Below are positions 1 through 6,988 of a DNA stretch of 43,831 nt, one piece after another. The translations under genes and the position numbers were made by a program. A model generated the notes under the pieces. It was not told the DNA's origin. It saw only the letters and a program-made list of their open reading frames with translations, and did no database searches. This DNA comes from a virus. The stretch's first letter is position 1. Every line of letters begins with the position of its first letter. The stretch spans positions 1 through 43,831 of IMG/VR virus record IMGVR_UViG_3300025137_000072. The stretch is one strand, 5' to 3'.

Positions 1-246
1 ATTCCAATCAAAGTCTGATGAATCGCGTATTTTCTTGCGATTAGCTTTGTATTGTGGATAGTATTCTCTACGCCAGTTATTGCCGGCATCGCATGCCAAT
101 ACGATATTAGTACCATACTTTTCTTTGTACCTTTTACGATACATACGTATAGAATTAAGAATCATATGGCGAATCATAGACTCGTCATTCATTTTTTGTA
201 CAATAACATTGCTGACGGCAATACCACTAAAATCTATAATAATCAT
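1..246 (-). CDS. rnh: RNase H / 5'-3' exonuclease, N-terminal part (T4 Rnh-like)
   Basis: The gene is cut by the window edge; 82 N-terminal codons are visible. T4 Rnh is a FEN-family 5'-nuclease that removes RNA primers from lagging-strand fragments. The sequence shows an N-terminal metal-site-like IDFSG, then a conserved MIRHMILNSIR helix, a CDAGNNW segment and WRREYYPQYKANRKK, which matches the FEN/T4 Rnh pattern of a tryptophan, basic residues and YKANR. The ATG at 246 has a GGAG Shine-Dalgarno eight bases upstream and a promoter at 275-303. The catalytic C-terminal part is outside the window, so activity cannot be judged. The family assignment is by remembered motif. Confidence 0.82.
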   Translation of the reverse strand, partial: MIIIDFSGIAVSNVIVQKMNDESMIRHMILNSIRMYRKRYKEKYGTNIVLACDAGNNWRREYYPQYKANRKKIRDSSDFDWN

Positions 247-274
247 TATAAAGCTCCATTTCAATTATAGGTAT

Positions 275-303
275 ATTATATCATAGATTTGAAAAGATGT
301 ACA
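275..303 (-). promoter_or_regulatory. sigma70-type promoter for rnh
   Basis: On the minus strand TGTACA and a perfect TATAAT are separated by 17 bases, about 30 bases upstream of the rnh start. The spacing and -10 box match the promoters at 3672, 42350 and 43481, but the -35 box is weaker. Confidence 0.55.
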
Positions 304-315
304 CAATAAAATGAG

Positions 316-723
316 CTACTCAGTCATTAATTGTACAAGATCTCGATTAACTAAATGAGCTTCTTCAATATCTTCTTTTGCTTGTCCATGGTATGGAACA
401 GCGTTATGAGATTCAATAAGAGCTTCACAAAGACTATCTTCACCTACATATAGATCTCCAAGTATTCTACCGAACTTTCCCTTAGCATCATACTTACGAG
501 TTACTAGTAATACTTCTTGTCCTTCAAGGAATTTCTTTACAAAGTTTTTAGCATTGTTACCATAAACTTTTTCTTCCTTATCAGATGTTCTTGATTCAGG
601 TGTATCTACACCATAGAGTCGTACTCGTTCTTTATGTAGCCAAACTCCAAATCCGAGATCTACATCGATGTCAACAGTATCTCCATCAACAACTCTTGTT
701 ACGTTGCATCTATATTCGAACAT
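316..723 (-). CDS. thermonuclease (SNase-like) family nuclease
   Basis: This 135-residue protein has the staphylococcal nuclease OB-fold signature: VVDGDTVDID near residues 11-20, RVRLYGVDTPES with R35, D40 and E43, and GRILGDLYV with R86. These correspond to the catalytic Arg-Glu-Arg set and calcium ligands of the family, so a Ca2+-dependent phosphodiesterase is expected. No signal peptide is visible, suggesting cytoplasmic action, for example on host DNA or RNA. Its start overlaps the end of the upstream GIY-YIG gene by 25 bases, implying translational coupling of two nucleases. The target is unknown. Confidence 0.85.
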   Translation of the reverse strand: MFEYRCNVTRVVDGDTVDIDVDLGFGVWLHKERVRLYGVDTPESRTSDKEEKVYGNNAKNFVKKFLEGQEVLLVTRKYDAKGKFGRILGDLYVGEDSLCEALIESHNAVPYHGQAKEDIEEAHLVNRDLVQLMTE

Positions 724-1127
724 GATTTTTTCCTTATGTGTTTTGAGTGAATCTTACATCCAATAAACTCGTTGTAGTATTCATCACTCAATAACACATC
801 ATGTTCGAATTGCAATTTGGCTTCGTAATAAGACATTTCGCCTTTAGTAGTACATAATCTTAGTATTTGTCTTTTGTAATTACTTGTCCCTTTTTGTTCA
901 ACGAGAATTTGAACTTCCTTATTTGATCCATAATATGATCTCCAGTCAGACTCAACTCTTGTCTTGACTCTTCTAGTTCTTTTTGAATTCTTCGGTAATG
1001 TCTTAGGCCTCCAGAAGTTCTTTTTACCGATATATTTCTTATCTGTATCCAGTTCTGTGATGAGGTAGACAAATCCTTGGAACTCTTCGGGAGTATATTC
1101 ATATTGTTCATTTTCATAATACCACAT
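699..1127 (-). CDS. GIY-YIG-like endonuclease
   Basis: The 142-residue protein carries the GIY-YIG elements in order: FVYLI near residue 20, KKYIGKK near residues 31-36, a basic stretch rich in Arg and Lys, a WRSYYGS segment, YYEAKL supplying the expected catalytic Glu, and EYYNEFI near the C-terminus. The family makes metal-dependent DNA breaks; phage members include Seg-type homing enzymes and stand-alone nucleases. There is no sign of intron or intergenic homing insertion here, since the gene sits tightly in an operon with a thermonuclease and a zinc-ribbon protein. The substrate is unknown. Confidence 0.7.
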   Translation of the reverse strand: MWYYENEQYEYTPEEFQGFVYLITELDTDKKYIGKKNFWRPKTLPKNSKRTRRVKTRVESDWRSYYGSNKEVQILVEQKGTSNYKRQILRLCTTKGEMSYYEAKLQFEHDVLLSDEYYNEFIGCKIHSKHIRKKSCSNIDAT

Positions 1128-1135
1128 ACATGTAT

Positions 1136-1282
1136 TTATTCATCTTCCCAATAGTCATCATCTTCCTTTACTAGTTGAATTACTGCTCTTCTACCACAAA
1201 TCGGACAATACATTGGTTCTTCATAGCTTGATACAAACGAGGTATTTTCACATTCTTCACATTCAATTTTATGTTCGATCAC
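1136..1282 (-). CDS. small zinc-ribbon protein
   Basis: A 48-residue protein starts at GTG 1282, with AAAGGA as Shine-Dalgarno six bases upstream. It has two CxxC knuckles (C8/C11 and C26/C29), the second as CPICG, and a very acidic C-terminus (EDDDYWEDE). This is the layout of a treble-clef or zinc-ribbon fold. It overlaps the end of the DUF1289 gene by 14 bases and is followed within ten bases by the GIY-YIG gene, so it is part of the nrdJ operon. The function is not known; a protein-protein or nucleic-acid contact role is an inference from the fold only. Confidence 0.72.
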   Translation of the reverse strand: MIEHKIECEECENTSFVSSYEEPMYCPICGRRAVIQLVKEDDDYWEDE

Positions 1283-1427
1283 GTTCAATCCTTTCTAGGA
1301 TTTCTATTTTTCTTTCATCGGTCGCGATAAACCACTCGGTTATTTCATCCTTGTGTCTATCACAACCGATGCAATAGTCATCAACAATCGTGCATACTTG
1401 AATGCATGGACTAGAAGTCAATTTCAC
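1269..1427 (-). CDS. DUF1289-family protein
   Basis: This small protein has the DUF1289 pattern SPCIQVC, CIGC, RHKDEITEW, with C8, C12, C19 and C22 as probable metal ligands and a C-terminal helix (DERKIEILERIE). The chosen start is GTG 1427, just behind GGCGGAG; TTG 1421 is a possible alternative. A longer reading from TTG 1466 would run deep inside nrdJ and adds residues unlike the family. Either way the gene overlaps the 3' end of nrdJ. The family function is not established. Position directly after nrdJ suggests co-expression with nucleotide metabolism. Confidence 0.72.
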   Translation of the reverse strand: MKLTSSPCIQVCTIVDDYCIGCDRHKDEITEWFIATDERKIEILERIERDRT

Positions 1428-3630
1428 AGGCTCCGCCTGCACAAGCAGCCGCACCCATTGTATCAACGTCAGTAAATACTTGTTCTGTTAAATCATGATT
1501 CCAATTTGGCATTTGCAGATACTGTTGGATTTTATTCCACTTGTGCATAAGGTAAGCATCTTTCAAACAATATTCTGTTTTCTTAATATCGCCATCTAGA
1601 TAGTTATTTGCAAAGTTTTCAAACCGACGTACCCAATCTTGCCGTGCTGAGTTTTCTGATGATTCAAGACTAATGTCCATTCCCATACCTTGAGCTGTAG
1701 AACAAGCATCCCACAAGTTAGGGAATACTTTCATAGCATCTACTACTAAGCCTGATGCAAAGATTGATGCAGCTCCATATAGCTTTACCATTTGCTTTTC
1801 ATCAATCACTGCAGTGTTTGGTGCTTGGTTGTAATCCTTATCGCCTGACATACTAAGGAATGAAATACCTGAGAAAGAATAACGATTCTCAAATACATAT
1901 TTTTCTACTTCATCCCAATCATCTACAATAATTGTATTTGATACATTATGGCGGATACCTTCATCAGCACATAGCTCTTCATTTGTACCAGCAATAACCC
2001 AATGCTTTTGAGCTTTCTTAACGAGCTCAAGATGTTTAACACCAATAAGATCATCCTTATACATTGAACCTTTATGTGGTACAATAGGATATGAAATTAC
2101 TACATCAGTACCATTAGCAGACCATACTGATTCTTCAACCATATATGGATTTGATTTGATAATCGATTGTGTAATTTCAGATTCTTTATTCATTTGGATG
2201 TTACGGATGTACATCGGGGAATGTTCGGCGTGGATACCACTTGCTGTTTGTAAGAGGACGCTTGCGTTACCGCTTGGCTTAACACATGTAGTCCGAGCAG
2301 CAGGATTAATGCCAATGATAGCAGCAACCTCTCTATTAATTTTCTTAACAATTTTAGCTCCTTTTTCAAGAACCTTAGCATCAAACAGTACTTCAGGATT
2401 GTTCATCCAACCAGTAACTGATACACCTAATAGAGCTTCACGGTCAAAGATCTTTTTAGATACTGGAGAAAGAAACTTAAAGTCTGTATATCCAGCTTGT
2501 AGTGTACCAAGGATAGCACCAGCTTTACATGCTAGATAAAAATCTTCTGGTGTTTTACACATGCCACCATTGATTTCTGTAAGGTTACAACCTTGCCAAC
2601 CAGACTCACCTTCGTACTGTGGATACATTCCAATCTCAACACAAGGATTAGTTGTATGTTCTTTTGAAGTTGTAAAGTAGAATCCCGGCTCACCAAATGA
2701 TTTGACTGATTCCATAATCTTAGCAAACATTTCTGGCGTTGCTTCATCACGGACAATTACTGCTGAGTTGTTAGATCTACCACGTTGAGCGTTGTCCATA
2801 AACCAGTTACCAGTTTTTGCATTCATCATCTCATCATCTTCTGGTGAGAACAAACAAATAGTAGCTGAACGACGAACGCCACCAGATAATACTGCGTCAG
2901 CTGCATGCATGCAGATATCATACACAGTAATTGGCTTTAGTTTAACTGTTTCTTTCGTATCGATAACTTGATTTTGTAATAAGAGTTCAATCTTATCTAA
3001 AGCTTTACGTAAACCTTCTGGTCCAGGAGCTTTAAATCCACCTGAGATTTTAGCACCCTTAGGTCTAATATTTGTTAGATCAAAAAATACTCTACGGCCT
3101 TCATACTCTGGGAACTTACCACCAGATACAAAGTAAGAAGACATCAACACGTCTAGAGCCGAAGCCCAACCTTCAATAGAATCTTCTACAATATAACCTT
3201 TAGCTTGCTTAGTCCTTGATTGAATTTCCGGAAATTTAGATACGTGGTGTTGTTGTACAGAGAATCCAGCACCAGCACCACATAATAAAATATAGAAGAA
3301 CTCACCAAAGAATTCTGCACGATCAGCATAAGATGATGTGCAATTATACATACGCATCTGATGCTTAAGTAGTTGTTCACCACCAAACTGTAAAGCTCGT
3401 TGTGCACCTAATACTCGTTGCTCTTTGTATGCGGTACGAGCCTCTTGTAAGTATGGACGCAATTTATCTGCGGCTTCATTATAATTTTCTTCATGCATAG
3501 TAATAACTCGATCTACCGATTCATCCCATGACTCATAACCGCCGTTACCGGTCTCTTTAAACCGAGAGTATCCTTCGTAAAATTTAGTTTGCGATAAAAA
3601 CTCTCTGGTGTCTACAAACGGTGTTTGCAT
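1411..3630 (-). CDS. nrdJ: adenosylcobalamin-dependent ribonucleotide reductase, class II, monomeric
   Basis: NrdJ reduces ribonucleotides to deoxyribonucleotides using vitamin B12 to generate the thiyl radical, supplying precursors for phage DNA. The 739-residue length matches the monomeric RTPR type. Visible residues are C97 in MYNCTSS, NPCVE with the predicted radical cysteine C330 and E332, C348 in GCNLTEIN, and a C-terminal redox pair C730 and C735 in CAGGACEIDF. No intein or large insertion is seen. A strong promoter lies at 3672-3700. T4 and cyanomyophages usually carry class I NrdA/NrdB, so a class II enzyme implies use of host or scavenged cobalamin and independence from oxygen. Confidence 0.95.
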   Translation of the reverse strand: MQTPFVDTREFLSQTKFYEGYSRFKETGNGGYESWDESVDRVITMHEENYNEAADKLRPYLQEARTAYKEQRVLGAQRALQFGGEQLLKHQMRMYNCTSSYADRAEFFGEFFYILLCGAGAGFSVQQHHVSKFPEIQSRTKQAKGYIVEDSIEGWASALDVLMSSYFVSGGKFPEYEGRRVFFDLTNIRPKGAKISGGFKAPGPEGLRKALDKIELLLQNQVIDTKETVKLKPITVYDICMHAADAVLSGGVRRSATICLFSPEDDEMMNAKTGNWFMDNAQRGRSNNSAVIVRDEATPEMFAKIMESVKSFGEPGFYFTTSKEHTTNPCVEIGMYPQYEGESGWQGCNLTEINGGMCKTPEDFYLACKAGAILGTLQAGYTDFKFLSPVSKKIFDREALLGVSVTGWMNNPEVLFDAKVLEKGAKIVKKINREVAAIIGINPAARTTCVKPSGNASVLLQTASGIHAEHSPMYIRNIQMNKESEITQSIIKSNPYMVEESVWSANGTDVVISYPIVPHKGSMYKDDLIGVKHLELVKKAQKHWVIAGTNEELCADEGIRHNVSNTIIVDDWDEVEKYVFENRYSFSGISFLSMSGDKDYNQAPNTAVIDEKQMVKLYGAASIFASGLVVDAMKVFPNLWDACSTAQGMGMDISLESSENSARQDWVRRFENFANNYLDGDIKKTEYCLKDAYLMHKWNKIQQYLQMPNWNHDLTEQVFTDVDTMGAAACAGGACEIDF

Positions 3631-3671
3631 ACCTCTGTCCTAACATATAGCTGATTTGATTTGTTGATACT

Positions 3672-3700
3672 ATTATATATCAAAACGCAGTTTTTGTAAA
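3672..3700 (-). promoter_or_regulatory. strong sigma70-type promoter for nrdJ operon
   Basis: On the minus strand TTTACA (3695-3700) is followed after 17 bases by TATAAT (3672-3677), about 40 bases before the nrdJ ATG. One palindromic operator-like arm fills the spacer, and a second lies upstream of the -35, so repression by a DNA-binding protein is plausible. Confidence 0.75.
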
Positions 3701-3730
3701 CCCCTAAAATGGCTTTAAAACTGCGTTTTG
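3681..3730. repeat. 14-bp perfect inverted repeat around the nrdJ promoter
   Basis: Arms at 3681-3694 and 3717-3730 are perfectly complementary, with a 22-base spacer. Each arm is itself a hyphenated palindrome of the form AAAAC-N3-GTTTT, so the unit reads as two operator sites whose centres are 35 bases apart. One arm lies between the -35 and -10 boxes of the nrdJ promoter. It could also fold as a hairpin ending the upstream transcript, but no clean T-run follows it in that direction. Confidence 0.7.
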
Positions 3731-3747
3731 GTAATTATTTTTTCTTT

Positions 3748-3975
3748 TTAATCGTCAAAGCGAAAATGGTGATTAATCGTATCTATTACATCCTGCCAAC
3801 GAGCAATCTTTTCCATTTCTGCGACTACTGCTTCAGTGACATCTGAGTGTTCACCAATACCAGCTGGATTAGCAAGGTATACTTCAACATTCATTTTATG
3901 AATCGCAATGTTACCAGCTGCATAATGCTCAACTGCGTGTAACATATCATCTCTTTGTGCTTCAATTCTATCCAT
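3748..3975 (-). CDS. conserved phage hypothetical protein, 75 aa
   Basis: This is a small soluble protein with a helical N-terminus (MDRIEAQRDDMLHAVEHYA), a central VYLANPAGIGEHSD segment and a C-terminal helix. The NPAGIGEHSD block is one I associate with small hypothetical proteins of marine T4-like phages, from memory only. It is the last gene before the nrdJ promoter and follows the membrane and spanin cluster by ten bases. No catalytic motif or membrane segment is seen and no function can be assigned. Confidence 0.75.
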   Translation of the reverse strand: MDRIEAQRDDMLHAVEHYAAGNIAIHKMNVEVYLANPAGIGEHSDVTEAVVAEMEKIARWQDVIDTINHHFRFDD

Positions 3976-3984
3976 TTTTAAGTT

Positions 3985-4146
3985 TTACTCCGATTTCCAT
4001 ATTGTCCATGCACCATAAGCTATAGCTGCGTATGCTGCGATTTTTGCAAAGGGTCCGGCAAATAAAATTACAACACCTACAGCAATAAGTGCTGCGCCGT
4101 CCCACGATGTTCTTTCTGCTACTCTGTTATTTATCCAACTTGTCAT
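3985..4146 (-). CDS. small membrane protein, 53 aa, holin candidate
   Basis: The ATG at 4146 follows GGGAG by six bases. After a polar N-terminus (MTSWINNRVAERTSWDG) the protein has a long hydrophobic stretch from about residue 18 to 50, rich in Ala, Val and Ile, with a Gly-Pro that could divide it into two short transmembrane helices; it ends in a charged KSE. It lies between two other small proteins and just downstream of spanin and DUF1353 genes. A holin or lysis-regulator role is inferred from size and neighbourhood and is not shown by sequence. Confidence 0.68.
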   Translation of the reverse strand: MTSWINNRVAERTSWDGAALIAVGVVILFAGPFAKIAAYAAIAYGAWTIWKSE

Positions 4147-4156
4147 GCTACTCTCC

Positions 4157-4399
4157 CTATGTTAATTTTTTTTTAATCCATAACACAATGGCATATACTG
4201 AAATTAAATAAACTGTTGCAATGCCAACATCTAACAAGTGTTCTCTCATGTGATAGATGAATTCAATACCAGCTTGTACATCACCCATACTTGCGGTGTC
4301 GTCAACTATAATCCCACTTAATGTTCCGTCTTCATTAAAATCTACAGCAATACGTTCAGCCGAAGAATCACCATCTATAATTGTTGGATCATTATTCAT
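4157..4399 (-). CDS. acidic protein with C-terminal membrane anchor, 80 aa
   Basis: The first 50 residues are acidic and Thr/Ser-rich (IDGDSSAERIAVDFNEDG), followed by a helix and one transmembrane segment (VGIATVYLISVYAIVLWI), ending in KKKLT. The expected orientation is an acidic N-terminal domain on one side and a short basic tail in the cytoplasm. It overlaps the upstream DUF1353 gene by eight bases. Together with its neighbours it looks like a membrane component of the lysis module, possibly holin or antiholin, but no family was recognised. Confidence 0.7.
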   Translation of the reverse strand: MNNDPTIIDGDSSAERIAVDFNEDGTLSGIIVDDTASMGDVQAGIEFIYHMREHLLDVGIATVYLISVYAIVLWIKKKLT

Positions 4400-5021
4400 T
4401 ATCTATTAGTTTCTTTTCATTGAACTCATTGAGTCCTTCGATTTTACAGTTGCGTTTACGGTGTCCATTCCATGCCATAAAGCCACCAATACGTAGTGCC
4501 CAATAAGCAAGGTTATTAAGAAAATGAAAACCATTTTGCTCGATGTTAATATCTCTAAATATTTCATCGGCTTTCTTCTGATCAATCACTCCCATTGTTT
4601 CTTTTTGACCAGATCGTAATAGAGTTTCATACTTATATGCATAGTCATGTACAAGACCACCCATTAATAAAACTCCTGTTGGTGATAACCATGTATGTAA
4701 GAATTTTGGAATTGATGCACCATCAAATTGGAATCCTTGTGGTATTATATATTCTTCACCACTAATCTCAAATGCCCAGTCATCAGCTACTTCCCAATGG
4801 CGTGTACCCATCAACCACATCCATATTGCACCCCAGAAGCCTTTACCGGCTGTTGCTATAGGGATTGGCATTAGCTTTGGCATTACATTATATTCGAATC
4901 CAATAAGCTCTTCGTCTTGGTCTACACCTAGTTTATTAATTAACCATCCAATAATAATAAGAATACCGACTACGGTAAACTGCCACCATGTTATAAGTTG
5001 ATCTATAATGAAAGACATCAT
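4392..5021 (-). CDS. DUF1353-family protein with N-terminal membrane anchor
   Basis: The 209-residue protein begins with a signal-anchor (WWQFTVVGILIIIGWLI, about residues 12-28). A DUF1353 domain follows: IPQGFQFDGASIPKFLHTWLSP, then LMGGLVHDYAYKYETLL and KKADEIFRDI. The His-Asp in VHDYAY and the invariant FDGAS are the family hallmarks. Its biochemical role is not established. It overlaps the Rz1-like lipoprotein gene by four bases (ATGA), placing it in the lysis module. No endolysin is recognisable nearby, so a cell-envelope role is a reasonable guess only. Confidence 0.8.
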   Translation of the reverse strand: MMSFIIDQLITWWQFTVVGILIIIGWLINKLGVDQDEELIGFEYNVMPKLMPIPIATAGKGFWGAIWMWLMGTRHWEVADDWAFEISGEEYIIPQGFQFDGASIPKFLHTWLSPTGVLLMGGLVHDYAYKYETLLRSGQKETMGVIDQKKADEIFRDINIEQNGFHFLNNLAYWALRIGGFMAWNGHRKRNCKIEGLNEFNEKKLIDNE

Positions 5022-5410
5022 TCTTCTTTCTCCTTATCTGTTACAGCTTCTTCGTAATATACAATAATGTTTTTTTGTTGATTAATATATCTTCGAAGCT
5101 CTGCAATATTAAGAGCTAAGTTTTCATAGTCTTTCATTGATAATGCAACAAAAGCAAGTTCACCGTTTTCTTCGGTAAACTCTTGTACGAATTCTTCATA
5201 GATCTCTTTGTTTACTACGTAAACTCGGACATCATTGAGTTGTACTGGCTTCGGTTGTGTTACTGTCGGTATTACTACTTTCTCGATTTTGGTTACCGTC
5301 TTGATCTCCGCTGGCAGCTTTAGACTGCTGCAGCCAGTTAGGAATAGGACGGCCACCATCGCCACCGGTATCGGTAGTAATTTCACGCCAGAGTTTAGCA
5401 GTTGCACCAT
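5018..5410 (-). CDS. outer-membrane lipoprotein, o-spanin (Rz1-like)
   Basis: The protein has a hydrophobic signal with lipobox LTGC, placing the lipidated cysteine at residue 27, then a Pro/Val-rich stretch (PTVTQPKPVQ) and a helical C-terminal half (MKDYENLALNIAELRRYI). Its reading frame overlaps the 3' part of the membrane-anchored coiled-coil gene by 179 bases in another frame, the classic overlapping Rz/Rz1 arrangement. O-spanins pair with inner-membrane partners to fuse membranes at the end of lysis. It is longer than typical Rz1, so a second structural role is possible. Assignment rests on architecture, not on sequence identity. Confidence 0.75.
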   Translation of the reverse strand: MVQLLNSGVKLLPIPVAMVAVLFLTGCSSLKLPAEIKTVTKIEKVVIPTVTQPKPVQLNDVRVYVVNKEIYEEFVQEFTEENGELAFVALSMKDYENLALNIAELRRYINQQKNIIVYYEEAVTDKEKEE

Positions 5411-5735
5411 TCATTCTACCTTCTAAGTCTTTTGCATCAGTCAGTGCATCTTTGACTAGATTCAGTTGTTGTAATTTATCACGGAGACTATCTCCGTATT
5501 GTTCAGCCTTTTGTAAATCTACTTGTAGAGATTTATTGAGTGCTCCTAATTTTTCTTGATTTTCGATTGCTGCATCTAAACTTGCAGATGCTGTTTGTAC
5601 CGCAACTTCGAGTTGTGCATTATTCTTAGTAAGGACTGCAATCTTATTTTGTGTGGTGTCATAATAGTATTTAGCACTATATGCTACACCACCTAAGATT
5701 GCTATGACAAATATTAAAGCATAAAGCTTAAGCAT
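5232..5735 (-). CDS. inner-membrane coiled-coil protein, i-spanin (Rz-like)
   Basis: An N-terminal transmembrane segment (LYALIFVIAILGGVAYSA, residues 4-21) is followed by a long helical region (about residues 30-110) with heptad-like Leu, Ile and Ala spacing, then a hydrophilic Gln/Asn/Ser/Thr-rich tail encoded where the Rz1-like frame overlaps. This matches type II membrane i-spanins. The start at 5735 overlaps the end of the upstream spike gene by eight bases. With the lipoprotein it would span the periplasm, implying a Gram-negative host. Confidence 0.75.
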   Translation of the reverse strand: MLKLYALIFVIAILGGVAYSAKYYYDTTQNKIAVLTKNNAQLEVAVQTASASLDAAIENQEKLGALNKSLQVDLQKAEQYGDSLRDKLQQLNLVKDALTDAKDLEGRMNGATAKLWREITTDTGGDGGRPIPNWLQQSKAASGDQDGNQNRESSNTDSNTTEASTTQ

Positions 5736-6984
5736 CTTCTAATGCTTCTACTCTAGCTTTGAGTTCTTTTATACTATTTAACATAACCCAGAATAACTCA
5801 TCTTTGTTAACAGACTTGATACCGTTATCTCTAGTTGTTACGGTATTAGGAAGTAAACTCTCTAATTCCTGAGCCATAACACCAACAATAGTCTTTTCTG
5901 TATCTAAACCTTCATGTACAAGTCCAGCACTATCAGCTAATGCAGGATGCGCCGTAGCAATATCAGAGTCAGAAAGATAGTTATAAGTCTTTACATTTAC
6001 TTGATCTAAAACAGTTAGACCGGTTGTGTAGTTTGTTACATTAGTTTTAATACGTTCATCAGATGTTGTTTGAAATGCCGAATGATTTTGTTCATTGTAT
6101 ACACCACTAGAACCACCTAAATAAAAAGTATAGTTGCCTTTACTTGTTAGTCCGTTACCAATAACATATTGTTTAAAAGCAGAAGTAGCAGTAGGGTTTA
6201 AAGTTTTTCCAATAAGAATATTGTCTCCATTATGTGCGCTAAGTGCAGTAGTGAGACCCATGGTATGGCCAATAATAACATTACCAGCCTGACGAACCAT
6301 ACCCGCATCAGTGCCTATCATAATGTTATCATTGGCCGTTGTTATGTTTTGGCCAACACTGTTTCCAATTGCAAGATTGCGGGCACCAGTATTAGTCGAT
6401 GGATTGCCGCCAGAAGCGCCAAACATAACGTTCTGACCAATTCCTATATTATTATCGCCGCCCATACGATAACCAGCTCTATAACCAAGATAAACATTAT
6501 ATTGATCGTTAGCACTTGTTATTTCTTTACCAGCTTCAAAACCAATTTTCATATTACCAATACCACCAGTTGATGTGGTATCTGATGTGTGATGTGCTGC
6601 GCCAGAGACAACAGTGTAATCGCCACCGCCTCCGCCACCGCCGGATCTTAACTGAACATAAGCAGAATCAATAAGACTCGATGTTCTTTCAGAATCAAGT
6701 GAATTGGCTTCTACATAAGCTGAATCAACAAATGGGCCTCCAATTCTAAAAGCAATGTAATTAGAATCAATTAGTTGAGTAGTTAAACTAGAATCTAAGT
6801 CACTACTATTCGCTGTAACTAGTGTTATTACTTTTGCTGAATCTACGTTACTGCTATTTGCTGCAATCAATGTTAAGATTTCAGAAGAATCAACTCCGGA
6901 AGAAGTATTTATTAAAGCAAGATTGCTAGTGTTAGTAGCATCTGTCTTACCGAGTATTTGTGCAACGTCTCTTGATCTACTCAT
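5728..6984 (-). CDS. tail spike/fibre protein with C-terminal S74 intramolecular chaperone
   Basis: The protein starts with MSRSRDVAQILGKT, the anchor peptide also found at the propeller genes. Asp-Ser-rich shaft repeats (LIDSAYVQ, VDSAYVEA) follow to about residue 110, then a Gly run. Residues about 140-300 hold repeated NIxIG-type turns (NNIGIG, NLAIG, NIMIG, NVIIG, NILIG), suggesting a YadA-like or beta-helical trimeric stalk. The C-terminus is a peptidase S74 domain: TTSDERIK with S308 and K313 as predicted autocleavage dyad, and an ELFWVMLNSIKELKARVEAL coiled coil. S74 domains fold the trimer and then cut themselves off. The receptor is unknown. Confidence 0.88.
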   Translation of the reverse strand: MSRSRDVAQILGKTDATNTSNLALINTSSGVDSSEILTLIAANSSNVDSAKVITLVTANSSDLDSSLTTQLIDSNYIAFRIGGPFVDSAYVEANSLDSERTSSLIDSAYVQLRSGGGGGGGDYTVVSGAAHHTSDTTSTGGIGNMKIGFEAGKEITSANDQYNVYLGYRAGYRMGGDNNIGIGQNVMFGASGGNPSTNTGARNLAIGNSVGQNITTANDNIMIGTDAGMVRQAGNVIIGHTMGLTTALSAHNGDNILIGKTLNPTATSAFKQYVIGNGLTSKGNYTFYLGGSSGVYNEQNHSAFQTTSDERIKTNVTNYTTGLTVLDQVNVKTYNYLSDSDIATAHPALADSAGLVHEGLDTEKTIVGVMAQELESLLPNTVTTRDNGIKSVNKDELFWVMLNSIKELKARVEALEDA

Positions 6985-6988
6985 TTTT

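Noticed and set aside
52-270. Rightward frame near the left end
   Set aside because: It lies opposite the N-terminus of rnh, which has the better protein, ribosome site and promoter.
699-1127. GIY-YIG gene as a homing endonuclease insertion
   Set aside because: It overlaps and is co-ordered with its neighbours; no intron, split gene or intein was seen nearby.
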